DNA from: Cuniculiplasma divulgatum
Lineage (GTDB): Archaea; Thermoplasmatota; Thermoplasmata; Thermoplasmatales; Thermoplasmataceae
Direction of reading: 5' to 3'
DNA length: 64,000 bases
Assembly: GCA_031200235.1 (NCBI GenBank)
Contig: CP133595.1
Location: 1,450,877 to 1,514,876 of the forward strand
The translations under genes were made by a program, and so were the position numbers. Below are positions 34,995 through 44,486 of this stretch, piece by piece. Every line of letters begins with the position of its first letter. Position 1 is the stretch's first letter. Below the pieces are notes generated by a model. That model did no database searches and was not told the origin of the DNA. It saw only the letters and a program-made list of their open reading frames with translations.

Positions 34995-36230
34995 TTAAGT
35001 TCCTTCCATCCACTCATTTGCGTAGTCAAGCTGTTCAGGCGTCAGTTTATCCACCTTGAGACCAAGTGAATCAAGTTTTATCCGGGCAACATCGCTGTCT
35101 ATCTCTTTTGGTACTGGATATACACGGTTCTCAAGCTCTCCATGATGTTTTGCAAGATACTCAGCAGTAAGGGCCTGAAGTGCGAAACTCATATCCATGA
35201 TCTCAACGGGATGCCCCTGCCCCGCGGCCAGATTCACAAGTCTGCCGTCAGCTATGACATTGACTTCATTCCCGTTTTCCAACCTGTACTTCACCACATT
35301 CTCCCTTACGGGTTTTCTGGAAAGTGATTTAGATTCCAGCAGATTAACAGGAAGCTCATTGTTGAAATGCCCTGAATTTGCCAGTATAATGTTCTTCTTC
35401 GCAACGAGGAGATCATCATACGAAACAACATTTTTCATGCCGGTAGCCGTCACAACCATGTCTGCGTCCCTGATTGCGGAATTCATTGTCCTGACATCAA
35501 ATCCATCCATTGCAGCCTCAACGGCCTTAACAGGATCAATTTCAGTAACGGTAACAAGGGCCCCCATGCCTTTCATTCTCATCGCTATGCCTCTTCCGCA
35601 CCACCCATAGCCCGCCACAACAAGGCGTTTACCGGCTATGAGCACATTTGTGGCATTCATTATGCCATCAAGCGTGCTCTGTCCTGTCCCGTACCTGTTA
35701 TCAAAGAGATGTTTCATCTGGGCATCGTTCACGTCAAACATGGGAAATTTAAGCGCACTCTGCTTCTGCATGGCAAATAGCCTTACCACGCCTGTTGTGG
35801 TTTCCTCATTTCCTCCGATTATGTGCTCCTGAAGATCCTTACGTTCGGTATGAACAATCTTTGTGAGATCGCCGCCGTCATCGATTATGATCTGTGGTTT
35901 AATGTCAAGTGCCCTGTTAAGGTATTCATAATATTCCTTCTCGCTTTCCCCCTTTCTGGCATAAACTTCCATTCCAAAGTCATCCTTCAGGGACTCTACA
36001 ACACTGTCATCGGAACTGAGTGGATTGCACGAAGCCATCCTTATGGTGGCCCCACCTTCCTTAAGCAGGAGTGCAAAAACGCCGGTCTTGGCCTCCACGT
36101 GAAGAGCCATTGCAATTTTCACTCCCTTTAGTGGTTTTTCTTCAGTGAATCTCTTCCTGATGGCGGACATTACGTCCATTCTTTCCCTGGCCCAGCTGAG
36201 CCTTAAATAGCCTTTGCTTTCTTTTTCCAT
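34995..36230 (-). CDS. ahcY: S-adenosyl-L-homocysteine hydrolase
   Basis: NAD-dependent enzyme splitting S-adenosylhomocysteine into adenosine and homocysteine, thereby recycling the product of SAM-dependent methyltransferases. Recognisable parts are LSWARERMDVMSAIRKRFTEEKPLKG at the N-terminus, MALHVEAKTGVF, the ASCNPLSSDDSV region, DDGGDLTKIVH, the NAD-binding VVAGYGWCGRGIAMRMKGMGA, TATGMKNVV, and NSGHFNNE. At 411 aa it is the archaeal length, lacking eukaryotic insertions. The start overlaps arfC by 28 bp, which indicates co-transcription. The N-terminal LSW motif supports this start over later Met codons. Confidence 0.96.
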   Translation of the reverse strand: MEKESKGYLRLSWARERMDVMSAIRKRFTEEKPLKGVKIAMALHVEAKTGVFALLLKEGGATIRMASCNPLSSDDSVVESLKDDFGMEVYARKGESEKEYYEYLNRALDIKPQIIIDDGGDLTKIVHTERKDLQEHIIGGNEETTTGVVRLFAMQKQSALKFPMFDVNDAQMKHLFDNRYGTGQSTLDGIMNATNVLIAGKRLVVAGYGWCGRGIAMRMKGMGALVTVTEIDPVKAVEAAMDGFDVRTMNSAIRDADMVVTATGMKNVVSYDDLLVAKKNIILANSGHFNNELPVNLLESKSLSRKPVRENVVKYRLENGNEVNVIADGRLVNLAAGQGHPVEIMDMSFALQALTAEYLAKHHGELENRVYPVPKEIDSDVARIKLDSLGLKVDKLTPEQLDYANEWMEGT

Positions 36231-36856
36231 GCTATCATTAAGGAATGCGGATCAAGGCTTATAAGTAATCCACCCTGCATGATCCGGATATCACTGGCAA
36301 CTCCGGAAATATCCTCTGGGGGGTCAAAAAGAATCATCCCTCCTCCTTCTATGAGGATATTCCCCACAAAGATATGGAATTCGTCAACTGCACCAGCATC
36401 AATAAACTCATGGATCACCTGCTTCCCGCCTTCCACAAGAACATTTCTTATGCCCATCGACCATAACTTACCAAGGATTTCATTGACAGTAAGATGGTCC
36501 CTGCTCATTCTTATGAGGTCTGCTCCCTTCAGTTCTCTATGAGGATTCCAGGTAAACACCACGGTTTTGGACGTCCCATCAAGGATGTGTGAGTTATCAG
36601 GTATCTTGAGCGATCCATCCAGTACCACCCTAATGGGGCCGGAGTTATGATTGGATGCATAACCTTCCAGATTCAGGCGAGGGTTATCATTCACGACAGT
36701 GTTTGCTCCCACAATCACTGCATCCACCCTTGATCTTATTTCGAGTACCCTTTCCCGGTCATGTGCTGATGAGATGGCAACTCTCCTGCCGCCAGGACCG
36801 GCAATCATTCCGTTAAGGCTCTGTGCGACATTGATTATTACTCTGGGCCTATCCAT
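36203..36856 (-). CDS. arfC: Diaminohydroxyphosphoribosylaminopyrimidine-type reductase (RibD C-terminal family)
   Basis: NAD(P)H-dependent reductase acting on 2,5-diamino-6-ribosylamino-4(3H)-pyrimidinone 5'-phosphate in archaeal riboflavin/F420 precursor synthesis. Features of the RibD_C fold are NVAQSLNGMIAG at the N-terminus, DAVIVGANTVVNDNPRLN (about 45-62), the RVVLDGSLKIP strand, and NVLVEGGKQVIHEFIDAGAVDEF near 140-160. At 217 aa it matches archaeal single-domain enzymes. It is the first gene of a minus-strand group with ahcY and apgM. The exact substrate is inferred from the archaeal family. Confidence 0.88.
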   Translation of the reverse strand: MDRPRVIINVAQSLNGMIAGPGGRRVAISSAHDRERVLEIRSRVDAVIVGANTVVNDNPRLNLEGYASNHNSGPIRVVLDGSLKIPDNSHILDGTSKTVVFTWNPHRELKGADLIRMSRDHLTVNEILGKLWSMGIRNVLVEGGKQVIHEFIDAGAVDEFHIFVGNILIEGGGMILFDPPEDISGVASDIRIMQGGLLISLDPHSLMIAWKKKAKAI

Positions 36857-37514
36857 CTAAATCACACATTGTGAAGAAAGATATGAACTTGATTTATTGG
36901 AGTCTTTTATTTTCATAAACAAGGGGTTTGCTGCGGTCCCGTCTTGCTCAATGTGCTGTCAGGGTTCAGGCGGTTAGCAAGTGGCTGATCTCTGTTAAGG
37001 AATTTCGAAGTATTTATAAAGCGCTGGACAGGAAACGAATTCCCAAGGAATGTTATGAAAATCCGGTTACAATATGTCAGGCAGGAAGGTTACGGCGTCA
37101 GCGCTGTGGGTGAATTGTAGAACTTTCATGTAAGGCAGAGGCATTGATATTCAGGCACTGATCCCCGTCTGTAAAAGTAATCAGAAAGTTATGCATGAAA
37201 ATCCCAATGCGCCAAAGGATCCGGGGAGCTTCCACTTTAAGAGGAGAACACCCCTTCTTTGTTCTGATCAGAGAAATTAGCTGAGGATATGGCCCCGCTG
37301 TATGCGGGCAGGCACTCACGTCAGTGAATCAATGATGACAGCAGAGATGCACCCTTTAGGACTGGAAAGACGACAGAAAATGGCAATAGTTTTTGGCAAA
37401 ATCTTCAATACTATGGGACAAAGGCTAACGCGGAGCAAAGGTGAGAATCCCCCTCCTTCAGAATGGAAAGCTTGTCAGAAGTCATACCCGCTATGGAGGA
37501 ATCCTGCAGGCAGA
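36857..37514. other. Gene-poor interval
   Basis: No supported gene. Short open frames such as 36928-37113 (+) have no motif, promoter or SD. An ATGATGACAGC segment near 37332 slightly recalls a C box, but no matching D box was found, so no sRNA is called. The right part lies under a doubtful plus-strand frame (37302-37868), which looks like the shadow of the minus-strand ORF listed next. Confidence 0.4.
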
Positions 37515-37883
37515 TCATTCCTCAGGCGAACCAGGATTCAAAGCTTCAACAGAATGAATGAATCTTACCGGCATACGAAGACACCCGAATCTATCGTAAA
37601 TGATGTACAGGTATTCATCGTCAAAATCTTCGAAGATTGCTCGAAAAGGTTCCTGAAACTCGACCGGCATCATTTCAGACGCAGTGTCACAAATTTCTCC
37701 GTAGGCACTGAATATATCGCCATATCTTTGTCCGAAAGGGAAGACAGCAATTCTCTGGCCTCTGGTGAGTTTTCTAAGTTTAAGGATAAGCGGTGGGTCC
37801 ATTTCTGCACAATTCCGTCTTATGGTTCTCCCGTTGCCAGTCAAAAGGATTTTTCTCTCCTTGAATGAGATCAATTTCATCAT
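37515..37883 (-). CDS. Hypothetical protein, probable small gene
   Basis: Not recognised. Starting at ATG 37883 it encodes about 122 residues with a protein-like pattern: strands such as LILKLRKL and RIAVFPFG, and an acidic helix EPFRAIFEDFDDEYLYIIYD. A strong TATA-like AATATATATTAAA (about 37915-37927, minus) lies about 35 nt upstream, consistent with a short leader. The frame is also open to an ATG at 37913, which would sit in the promoter. A competing plus-strand frame of 188 codons is present but has poorer composition. Existence moderately likely, function unknown. Confidence 0.45.
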   Translation of the reverse strand: MMKLISFKERKILLTGNGRTIRRNCAEMDPPLILKLRKLTRGQRIAVFPFGQRYGDIFSAYGEICDTASEMMPVEFQEPFRAIFEDFDDEYLYIIYDRFGCLRMPVRFIHSVEALNPGSPEE

Positions 37884-38181
37884 GGACAAATGAGGAAGTG
37901 ACGTTTTTGGCATTTAATATATATTTCTGATTTAAAAACATCATAATGCTCACTTATTTTTATGGAATTTGATATAATATCCATTGTATTAAGTTTTATT
38001 GACTAATATCTGACATATTGTTGAAAAGTTTGCTTTGAAAAGTCTCATAATCCAACTGAAACTTCTGCACATAGATATATCCCTGAATCCCGCAACATTC
38101 AGCTCAGCAGCTTTCCCTGCATCCATGCACTGGTGGCGGGATCAGGTAAACATTTTTCCACAGGTCGCCATAGACTAGAAA

Positions 38182-40257
38182 ATGAGACTTTCAGATCTTG
38201 GCATGCCGCAGAAGTTTCTTGATATGTTCGAAGGAAAAGATCTGAAGCTCTATGATCATCAGGAAGAAGCAATTCAGAAATTCCTGGAGGGAAACAGTGT
38301 AATAGTTTCTGTGCCAACTGCTTCGGGAAAGAGCCTGATTGCATACGTGGCAATATACAGGGAATTCCAGAAGAGGCACAGGTCTCTTTATATAGTACCT
38401 CTTAGGGCTCTGGCTTCAGAGAAATTTGACGATCTTAAGAAACTGAGGGATCTTGGCGTCAGGGTGGGGATTTCGGTTGGGGACTATGACGAATCACCTG
38501 ATTTCATAAGGAAATATGATGTGATTGTATGCACATCAGAGAAAGCAGATTCCCTCTTTCACCACGATCCGTCTGCACTTCTTGAAATATCACTGGTTGT
38601 TGCAGATGAGCTGCACCTGGTGGGTGACGAAAGCCGTGGGCCGAGGCTAGAGACATTTCTTTCCGCAATGAGATTTATCAATCCGGATGCAAGAATCCTT
38701 GGATTATCAGCCACAATAACCAACATAGAGCAGGTTGCACAGTGGCTTGACTCCACCAGCGTAGTCAGTGATTTCAGGCCGGTTCCGCTCAGGGGTGGCA
38801 TAATTAAGGGGAGAAGCATAGAATATCTTGACGGTGAAACCGTTGAATTCCATGGGAAAGACGAGATTGTAAAAATATGCGAGTACTTCATTTCGCAGGG
38901 AGGGCAGCTTCTCATATTCGTAAACTCTCGGAAAAGATCTGAGGACCTTGCAAAGAAGATATCGCTTTCCATCGACAGGAAAATTGTGGGAGAGCCAGAA
39001 ATCTCTTACATTCCTGCAGAGAGCGACCGCTATGAGGATCTGCTTACCAGAATGCTGCCGCTGGGTGTATGTTTTCATCATGCAGGCCTTTCCAACAGCC
39101 AGAGAAGTTCAATAGAAGGCTTCTTCAAGGAAGGTAAGGTGAAGGTTCTGGTTGCAACACCAACCCTTGCTGCAGGAGTCAACCTTCCGGCGAGAACAGT
39201 AATTATCCGGGATATCACACGATTTTCCGACGGGATGGTGGGATATATCTCTTCGACCGAGGTGCACCAGATGCTGGGCAGGGCAGGACGGCCAAGGTAT
39301 GACACTGTAGGCTATGGCCTTATTTACGCTTCCACAGAGAATGCATACGATCACGCCATTGATTACCTGAATAGCGAACCTGAGCCTCTGGAATCTTCTC
39401 TGGACAAAGAATCCCTAATACGGTTCAACGTGATGGCGCTCATCAGCACAGGACTGTGTAGCAGCCTAGATGGCATCATTCGCTTCTATAGAACAACTTT
39501 GCTTGGCCTGCAGCAGGAAATTGAAAAGTTCTCCAAGCAATTCAGCAGGACACTGTCATTCCTTGGTAACAACGGATTCATAACGGAGAAGGAGGGGAGA
39601 TATGCGGCAACCAAACTTGGCAAGGCTGCCAGCGACCTGTATATTGATCCGATGTCCGCAGTGATCCTGAAAAAGTATCTTGATTCCGGCGAAATTGACG
39701 ATGTCAGGTCCATGGTGAACATCTGCCTTACTCCGGAGGTGATGCCTCTCATTGCCCGGTCTGATGATCTTGAGGAGATTGAGTACTTTATCAGGAAGAA
39801 TGAAATCGACGTATCACAGTTCCCGGAAGATTACGCGGGAAGGATCAAAACAGCAATGGTACTTCTTGACTGGATCAGTGAATCTTCCATGGAAAGGATT
39901 GAGGAGAAATATAATATCGGCCCAGGCGACGTGCAGGCAAAGGTCAGCAGCGCACAGTGGATTTCATATAGCCTCGCAAGGCTTGCTTCCCTCTATCTGC
40001 CGGAAAAGAGGCGTTATTTTGAGATCCTGAATGTAAGGATTACTGAAGGGATCAGGGAAGAAATCTGGGAGATCATCTCGATTCCCAACATCGGCAGAGT
40101 TCGTGGTCGCAGGTTGTACAATGCAGGGTTCAAATCTCTTGAACAGGTCGCAGGCGCCTCCGTGGAGTCCCTCTCAAAAATTGTCGGCTTCTCAGATAAA
40201 CTTGCCTCGGACACAATTGCCCATGCCCAGTCAATAATCTCAAGGAGAAGGGCATGA
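38182..40257 (+). CDS. hel308: Hel308-type superfamily 2 DNA helicase
   Basis: 3'-5' DNA helicase acting on stalled replication forks and in recombination/repair. The Q motif YDHQEEAI precedes Walker A VPTASGKS (44-51). Motif Ib is IVPLRALASEK; Walker B reads VADELHLVGD in place of DEAH. SATITN is motif III; motif IV region is LLIFVNSRKRSE; HHAGLS, VATPTLAAGVNLPARTVII and QMLGRAGRPRYD form motifs V-VI. The C-terminal winged helix, ratchet and helix-hairpin-helix domain (IPNIGRVRGRRLYNAGF) follow. At 691 aa it is full length. The stop overlaps the Trm5-like gene by four bp. Confidence 0.95.
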   Translation: MRLSDLGMPQKFLDMFEGKDLKLYDHQEEAIQKFLEGNSVIVSVPTASGKSLIAYVAIYREFQKRHRSLYIVPLRALASEKFDDLKKLRDLGVRVGISVGDYDESPDFIRKYDVIVCTSEKADSLFHHDPSALLEISLVVADELHLVGDESRGPRLETFLSAMRFINPDARILGLSATITNIEQVAQWLDSTSVVSDFRPVPLRGGIIKGRSIEYLDGETVEFHGKDEIVKICEYFISQGGQLLIFVNSRKRSEDLAKKISLSIDRKIVGEPEISYIPAESDRYEDLLTRMLPLGVCFHHAGLSNSQRSSIEGFFKEGKVKVLVATPTLAAGVNLPARTVIIRDITRFSDGMVGYISSTEVHQMLGRAGRPRYDTVGYGLIYASTENAYDHAIDYLNSEPEPLESSLDKESLIRFNVMALISTGLCSSLDGIIRFYRTTLLGLQQEIEKFSKQFSRTLSFLGNNGFITEKEGRYAATKLGKAASDLYIDPMSAVILKKYLDSGEIDDVRSMVNICLTPEVMPLIARSDDLEEIEYFIRKNEIDVSQFPEDYAGRIKTAMVLLDWISESSMERIEEKYNIGPGDVQAKVSSAQWISYSLARLASLYLPEKRRYFEILNVRITEGIREEIWEIISIPNIGRVRGRRLYNAGFKSLEQVAGASVESLSKIVGFSDKLASDTIAHAQSIISRRRA

Positions 40258-41201
40258 TTGACCATCTGAAGGTTCCAAGGGAGATGGCGCAGAGCGCAAT
40301 TGAGAGGGTTCGGAAGCTCGGCGTGGTGGATAACAGCTTCTCCATACAGAATGATGCTGAATACGTCCTGATACCCCTGATTTCTGGTGCAGTACCGGAA
40401 ATGGAATACCCTATAGTCAAAGTCCAGGGCAGGCCCTCTAAGAGGAAATACCAGCCCATGGATACCCATGGTGCATTTGACGTCATTGGGCACATTGCCA
40501 TAACAAAAATAAGGAATCGTGAGAAAGCACTATCTCTGGCACAGAGCCTCATAAAAGCAAACAGAAACATAAGCACTGTGTACCTGGACACCGGTATTCA
40601 GGGGGAATACAGGATCAGGGATCTTGAACTTCTGGCCGGAACAGACAATCCGGTTGCGCTTTACCGTGAAAACGGTGTGGCAATGACGATGGACGTCAGG
40701 AAAGTGTATTTTTCACCAAGGTTGGCAACAGAGAGAATGCTGGTTTCAAAGGACGTAAGGGACGACGAGGAAATACTGGACATGTTTGCCGGCATAGGTC
40801 CATTTTCACTGAGCATTGCCAGATGGCATAATTGTACCATCCATGCTATCGACAGCAATCCTGATGCAGTATTTTACATGCAGCAGAGCATACAGCTCAA
40901 CCGGCTAGCAGGAAGAGTGATTCCGCACAACGCAGATGTTGAGGTAGCGCTATCTGAGCTGAACGGATTTCACAGGATAATAATGAATCTTCCCCATGAT
41001 TCATTCAGGTACCTTGATGTTGCTCTTGAACATCTAAAGCAAGGCGGAATTCTTCATTATTATGAGATACTTAATATTGAAAAGCTTGAGGAGCGTATGG
41101 AGGAACTGAGGTCAAGAAACATGGATCTTCTGCAGAAGAGGGTTGTGCATGGCTACTCATCCAGGGAAAGCATGTTTGCCCTCTGGCTTCGTAAAGCATA
41201 G
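40254..41201 (+). CDS. Trm5-family tRNA methyltransferase (m1G37 or wyosine pathway)
   Basis: SAM-dependent enzyme of the Trm5/Taw2 family, modifying or extending the base at tRNA position 37. The Rossmann core has DMFAGIGPFSLSIA (motif I), AIDSNPDAV (motif II) and the active-site motif IIMNLPHDSF. Preceding YFSPRLATER with the E-x-x-R-x region is typical of Trm5, and the C-terminal YYEILN and HGYSSRES blocks also match. At 315 aa it is somewhat short, with a reduced D1 domain. Choice between Trm5 and Taw2 is not possible by eye. It overlaps hel308 by four bp. Confidence 0.87.
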   Translation: MIDHLKVPREMAQSAIERVRKLGVVDNSFSIQNDAEYVLIPLISGAVPEMEYPIVKVQGRPSKRKYQPMDTHGAFDVIGHIAITKIRNREKALSLAQSLIKANRNISTVYLDTGIQGEYRIRDLELLAGTDNPVALYRENGVAMTMDVRKVYFSPRLATERMLVSKDVRDDEEILDMFAGIGPFSLSIARWHNCTIHAIDSNPDAVFYMQQSIQLNRLAGRVIPHNADVEVALSELNGFHRIIMNLPHDSFRYLDVALEHLKQGGILHYYEILNIEKLEERMEELRSRNMDLLQKRVVHGYSSRESMFALWLRKA

Positions 41202-41298
41202 ATGGGGTGCCCAATGGGGTTCAGGAAACAGCAGGGAATTCCGGGATACCGTGTCCATAACTAAAATTATGTAGTGAAATTAACTATACCATTTATCC

Positions 41299-42075
41299 AT
41301 GGGAATTGCTGACCATATTGGGAACCTGACCTCTGAGGTTTACGAGAAAGTTCTCCTAGATGAAGTTAAGGGCGGAACCGTTCCCAACCATATAGGCATA
41401 ATTACCGATGGCAACAGAAGGTACGCAAGGAGCCTCGGGCTTTCCGAGAATGAAGGCCATGTGAAGGGAAAGCAGAAACTGGAGGAAGTCCTTGAGTGGT
41501 GCATGGAGGTTGGCGTGAAGATTGTAACCGTCTACGGTTTTTCAACAGAAAATTTTCAGCGGGATAGGAAGGAGGTGGATTTCCTGTTTCATCTTATAAA
41601 TGACGCTCTTCTTGATCTCCTCGATGATCAGAGGATTTACAAGAACAGGATCAGGGTAAGAATCATAGGTGAGAAATCCCGCCTTCCCGCATTTCTTACG
41701 GACACAATAGCGCTGGTTGAGAGGACAACCAACGGGTTTGACGATTTCAAATTCAATCTGGCAATAGGATACGGTGGAAGGGAGGAAATCATCAGTGCCA
41801 TCAAGAGGATGTATAATGAGATCCAGGCTGGAAAATTCAGCATAGATGACGTTACAGAGGCCAGGTTCCGTGAATATCTGTACGACAGGGAACTGCCGGA
41901 TCCAGACCTGATTTTCAGGACCAGTGGAGAGGAGAGGATTTCCAATTTCCTCCTCTGGCAGTCTGCATACTCTGAGTTATATTTTTCTGACGTGAACTGG
42001 CCGGACCTGAAGAAGGGTGATTTTCTGAAGGCTATAATTTCCTACCAGAAGAGGAAAAGAAGATACGGTGTCTGA
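41299..42075 (+). CDS. uppS: cis-Prenyltransferase (UppS/dehydrodolichyl diphosphate synthase-like)
   Basis: Adds isopentenyl units in cis to make the polyprenol carrier for glycosylation. Conserved regions are HIGIITDGNRRYARSLGL with the catalytic Asp in DGNRR, EGHVKGKQKLEEVLEWC, VTVYGFSTENFQRDRKEVDFL, FNLAIGYGGREEI, and DPDLIFRTSGEERISNFLLWQSAYSELYF. At 258 aa it is standard. tiaS starts immediately after its stop. In an archaeon the product is expected to be a dolichol precursor that feeds the DPMS and AglB homologues encoded elsewhere in the window. Confidence 0.95.
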   Translation: MGIADHIGNLTSEVYEKVLLDEVKGGTVPNHIGIITDGNRRYARSLGLSENEGHVKGKQKLEEVLEWCMEVGVKIVTVYGFSTENFQRDRKEVDFLFHLINDALLDLLDDQRIYKNRIRVRIIGEKSRLPAFLTDTIALVERTTNGFDDFKFNLAIGYGGREEIISAIKRMYNEIQAGKFSIDDVTEARFREYLYDRELPDPDLIFRTSGEERISNFLLWQSAYSELYFSDVNWPDLKKGDFLKAIISYQKRKRRYGV

Positions 42076-43383
42076 ATGTATCTTGCCATAGATGACACGG
42101 ATTCCAGCCAGGGCATGTGCACCACATTTCTTATGACAGAGATCATTGAACGTTCCGGCCTTGACATTATAGGGATGCCTGCACTTGTGAGACTCAACCC
42201 TACAATTCCTTTCAAGACACGGGGCAATGGTGCGTTGAGGGTGAATCTTGGCCACGGTGAAGGACAGACACGTAAGATAGGAGTGTTTGGCAATCGCCCA
42301 GTACGGGCATTCCAGCATGGCAACGAGGCAATAACGGAGCCGGATCTGATTGATATGGTTGAACCCGTGGTCAGGGAATTTGCTGAACTGGGCGATGAAA
42401 ATACCAATCCCGGCATTGTTGTCTCCCGGCAGGAACTGCCGGAGGAATTCTACTGGCAGGCAGTTCAGGATTTTCTCAATGTGGGCGATGCCGAGAAATT
42501 CCTGAGAAAAAATGGAGCTCTTTATGTGAAGATAAAGCAGGGCAGAGGCATCATAGGATCGGCAGCTGCACTTTCCTGGAAGGGTACCAGAAAAACATAT
42601 GAACTGCTGGCTTACCGGTATCCTCATGCGGAATACCTGCCACAGGACATGAAGATATCCATGGCCTCTGAAGCTGACACCATTCCCGGAACATTCAACA
42701 ACGTGGACAGAAATAACAGGCATGCAGCCATATTCCCAAGTGAGAAGACGCCGGTTATTCTTGGAATAAGGGGACGCGATCCGGAGGCCCTTCTTGGTCA
42801 GGGAATAGAAATGGTAACTTCATGGAATGTGGGCCATGACAGGATACTTGTGTATGAAAGCAATCAGGGAACGGATGATCATATAATTGATAATCCAGTG
42901 AAACTTCAGGATTACCATACTTACAGGATCGCCGGCAGGGTCATATCTTCTCCATATTCAATCAGAGGATCGCATTATTTCTGCAATATCCAGTGGAAAG
43001 AATCCACCGTGAAAATTGCAGCTTTTGAGCCTACAAAGGAATTCAGGCAGGTTTTCAGGCAGCTGATCCCTGGAGACATGATCACAGTTTACGGCTCTTA
43101 CAGCTCGGGTACCATCAATGTTGAAAAACTGGACCTGATGAGCAGGGCAAGACTGTACGGTAAGAGCAGTCCCGCTTGCCCTACCTGCCACAAATCAATG
43201 GAAAATCATGGAAATGGAGATTACCGCTGTCCCACGTGCGGGGAACGCCAGAAAATTCCTCATTACACTGTTGTTGATCGCAGACTGTCCGAAGGACATT
43301 ATGATGTTCCAGTGATTGCAAGAAGACACATCTCCCGGCCATTTGATTTTTCTGTGCAGACTGTGGGAGGTCTCAGGAGATGA
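42076..43383 (+). CDS. tiaS: tRNA(Ile2) 2-agmatinylcytidine synthetase TiaS
   Basis: Conjugates agmatine to C34 of tRNA-Ile(CAU), letting it read AUA codons; an essential archaeal function. The N-terminal kinase-like domain begins with LAIDDTDSSQGMCTTFL and has NPTIPFKTRGNGALRV. The middle includes the GSAAALSWKG segment. The C-terminus has an OB-fold region (YRIAGRVISSPYSIRGSHYFCNI) and a zinc ribbon with CPTCHKSM and CPTCGERQ. At 435 aa it is full length. It abuts uppS and overlaps the AK6 gene by four bp. Confidence 0.95.
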   Translation: MYLAIDDTDSSQGMCTTFLMTEIIERSGLDIIGMPALVRLNPTIPFKTRGNGALRVNLGHGEGQTRKIGVFGNRPVRAFQHGNEAITEPDLIDMVEPVVREFAELGDENTNPGIVVSRQELPEEFYWQAVQDFLNVGDAEKFLRKNGALYVKIKQGRGIIGSAAALSWKGTRKTYELLAYRYPHAEYLPQDMKISMASEADTIPGTFNNVDRNNRHAAIFPSEKTPVILGIRGRDPEALLGQGIEMVTSWNVGHDRILVYESNQGTDDHIIDNPVKLQDYHTYRIAGRVISSPYSIRGSHYFCNIQWKESTVKIAAFEPTKEFRQVFRQLIPGDMITVYGSYSSGTINVEKLDLMSRARLYGKSSPACPTCHKSMENHGNGDYRCPTCGERQKIPHYTVVDRRLSEGHYDVPVIARRHISRPFDFSVQTVGGLRR

Positions 43384-43856
43384 TCTGCATCACCGGTTCT
43401 CCAGGCAGCGGGAAATCAACGGTTACAACCATCCTGCGTACAAGAGGATTTACGGTGCACAATGTACTGGATTTCCCTGGGTCCATGGAATGTGTTTCCA
43501 ATGGCGAGGCAGATATAGAATGCCTTCGGGCAGTTACCAGCAGGCTCTGCGGTGCAGGTGACATCATTGAGGGGCATTACTCGCATCTCCTGAACTGTGA
43601 TCTTGTGGTCATTCTGGACAGGGATGAGGAACAGGTGCTTGCCGAACTGACATCAAGGGGTTACCACAGTAACAAAATAATGGAAAACCTGGATGCCCTG
43701 CGATGTGATCTCTATTATTCAGAATCTCTTGAAATGCTGCCCAGAAGCAGAATAAAGCGGATATCAGTAGTAGAAGGCAATCCCGAATTAACGGCAACAA
43801 TGGTTCAGAATTCTGTGGTGGAATTTCAGCAAGAATTAAGACAGCACAGGAGTTAA
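43380..43856 (+). CDS. AK6/Fap7-type adenylate kinase family NTPase
   Basis: Small P-loop kinase/ATPase homologous to human AK6 and yeast Fap7, which participate in the final cleavage of small-subunit rRNA through contact with uS11. Walker A is GSPGSGKST (5-13). The switch-like region VVILDRDEEQVLAELTSRGY is followed by KIMENLDALRCDLYYSE, a family hallmark. At 158 aa it is within family length. The ATG overlaps the tiaS stop by four bp and has AGGAG just upstream. An AMP kinase role versus ribosome assembly role cannot be told apart from sequence. Confidence 0.88.
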   Translation: MICITGSPGSGKSTVTTILRTRGFTVHNVLDFPGSMECVSNGEADIECLRAVTSRLCGAGDIIEGHYSHLLNCDLVVILDRDEEQVLAELTSRGYHSNKIMENLDALRCDLYYSESLEMLPRSRIKRISVVEGNPELTATMVQNSVVEFQQELRQHRS

Positions 43857-43862
43857 CCATGC

Positions 43863-44486
43863 ATGGTACTCGATTCCCAGAGATCCCGAGCAGACAGATT
43901 CCTCATTCCCATCACAAATCTCTTCATTAAATGGAAACCAGACAGGGTTTCCCTGCTCTCCCTCACTCTTGCTGCATTTGCTGGAATCTTCATATATCTT
44001 GGAGCTTCCTACAGGTTACTGCTCCTTGCAGCCTTCCTCTGTGTTGTTTTCTCATCCTTATTTGATGCAATCGATGGAAAGCTTGCAAGGGTAAAAAATA
44101 TATCCTCACCCAGAGGAGATCTCATTGATCACGTTTTCGACAGGTTTGCAGACGTCTTCATGATTCTCGGTTTCATCTTTGGAATGTATGCGCAGTATGC
44201 CATCGGGATTCTGGCACTTGTTAGCGTCATGCTCACCAGCTACATGGGTGTGCAATCGCAGGCTCTTGGCCTCAAAAGGAACTATTCAGGGCTTCTTGGA
44301 AGGGCAGACCGACTTGTTCTCATAATGGTATTCATTCTTGTTGAATTTATCATCCCATTCTCCGTGCATCTGTGGATATTCAGAATCACGCCTGTTGCCA
44401 TCCTGCTCATATGGTTTGCCATTGCCGGGAATGTCACGGCCGTGAAGAGATTCCTTGACAGCTACAGGGCACTTGCCCCTTCCTGA
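43863..44486 (+). CDS. CDP-alcohol phosphatidyltransferase (archaetidylinositol phosphate synthase-like)
   Basis: Integral membrane enzyme that probably joins a CDP-activated archaeol to inositol 1-phosphate or another alcohol to make polar lipids. The CDP-OH-P transferase signature D-G-x2-A-R-x8-G-x3-D-x3-D is visible as DGKLAR followed by GDLIDHVFD (about 71-93). Six hydrophobic helices cover the 207 aa. It lies six bp after the AK6 stop, closing the uppS-tiaS-AK6 group. Its 3' end overlaps the convergent phosphohexomutase gene by 25 bp. The inositol specificity is an inference from archaeal homologues. Confidence 0.87.
   Translation: MVLDSQRSRADRFLIPITNLFIKWKPDRVSLLSLTLAAFAGIFIYLGASYRLLLLAAFLCVVFSSLFDAIDGKLARVKNISSPRGDLIDHVFDRFADVFMILGFIFGMYAQYAIGILALVSVMLTSYMGVQSQALGLKRNYSGLLGRADRLVLIMVFILVEFIIPFSVHLWIFRITPVAILLIWFAIAGNVTAVKRFLDSYRALAPS

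Noticed and set aside
36928-37113. 61-codon plus frame after the arfC promoter
   Set aside because: Short, basic and without any start signal or recognisable motif.
37325-37370. Possible C/D box sRNA
   Set aside because: A C-box-like ATGATGA is present but no D box or paired C'/D' motifs follow at suitable spacing.
37302-37868. 188-codon plus-strand frame in the 37 kb gap
   Set aside because: Irregular composition with many Arg/Ser/His, no promoter, and a more protein-like minus-strand frame covers the same DNA.
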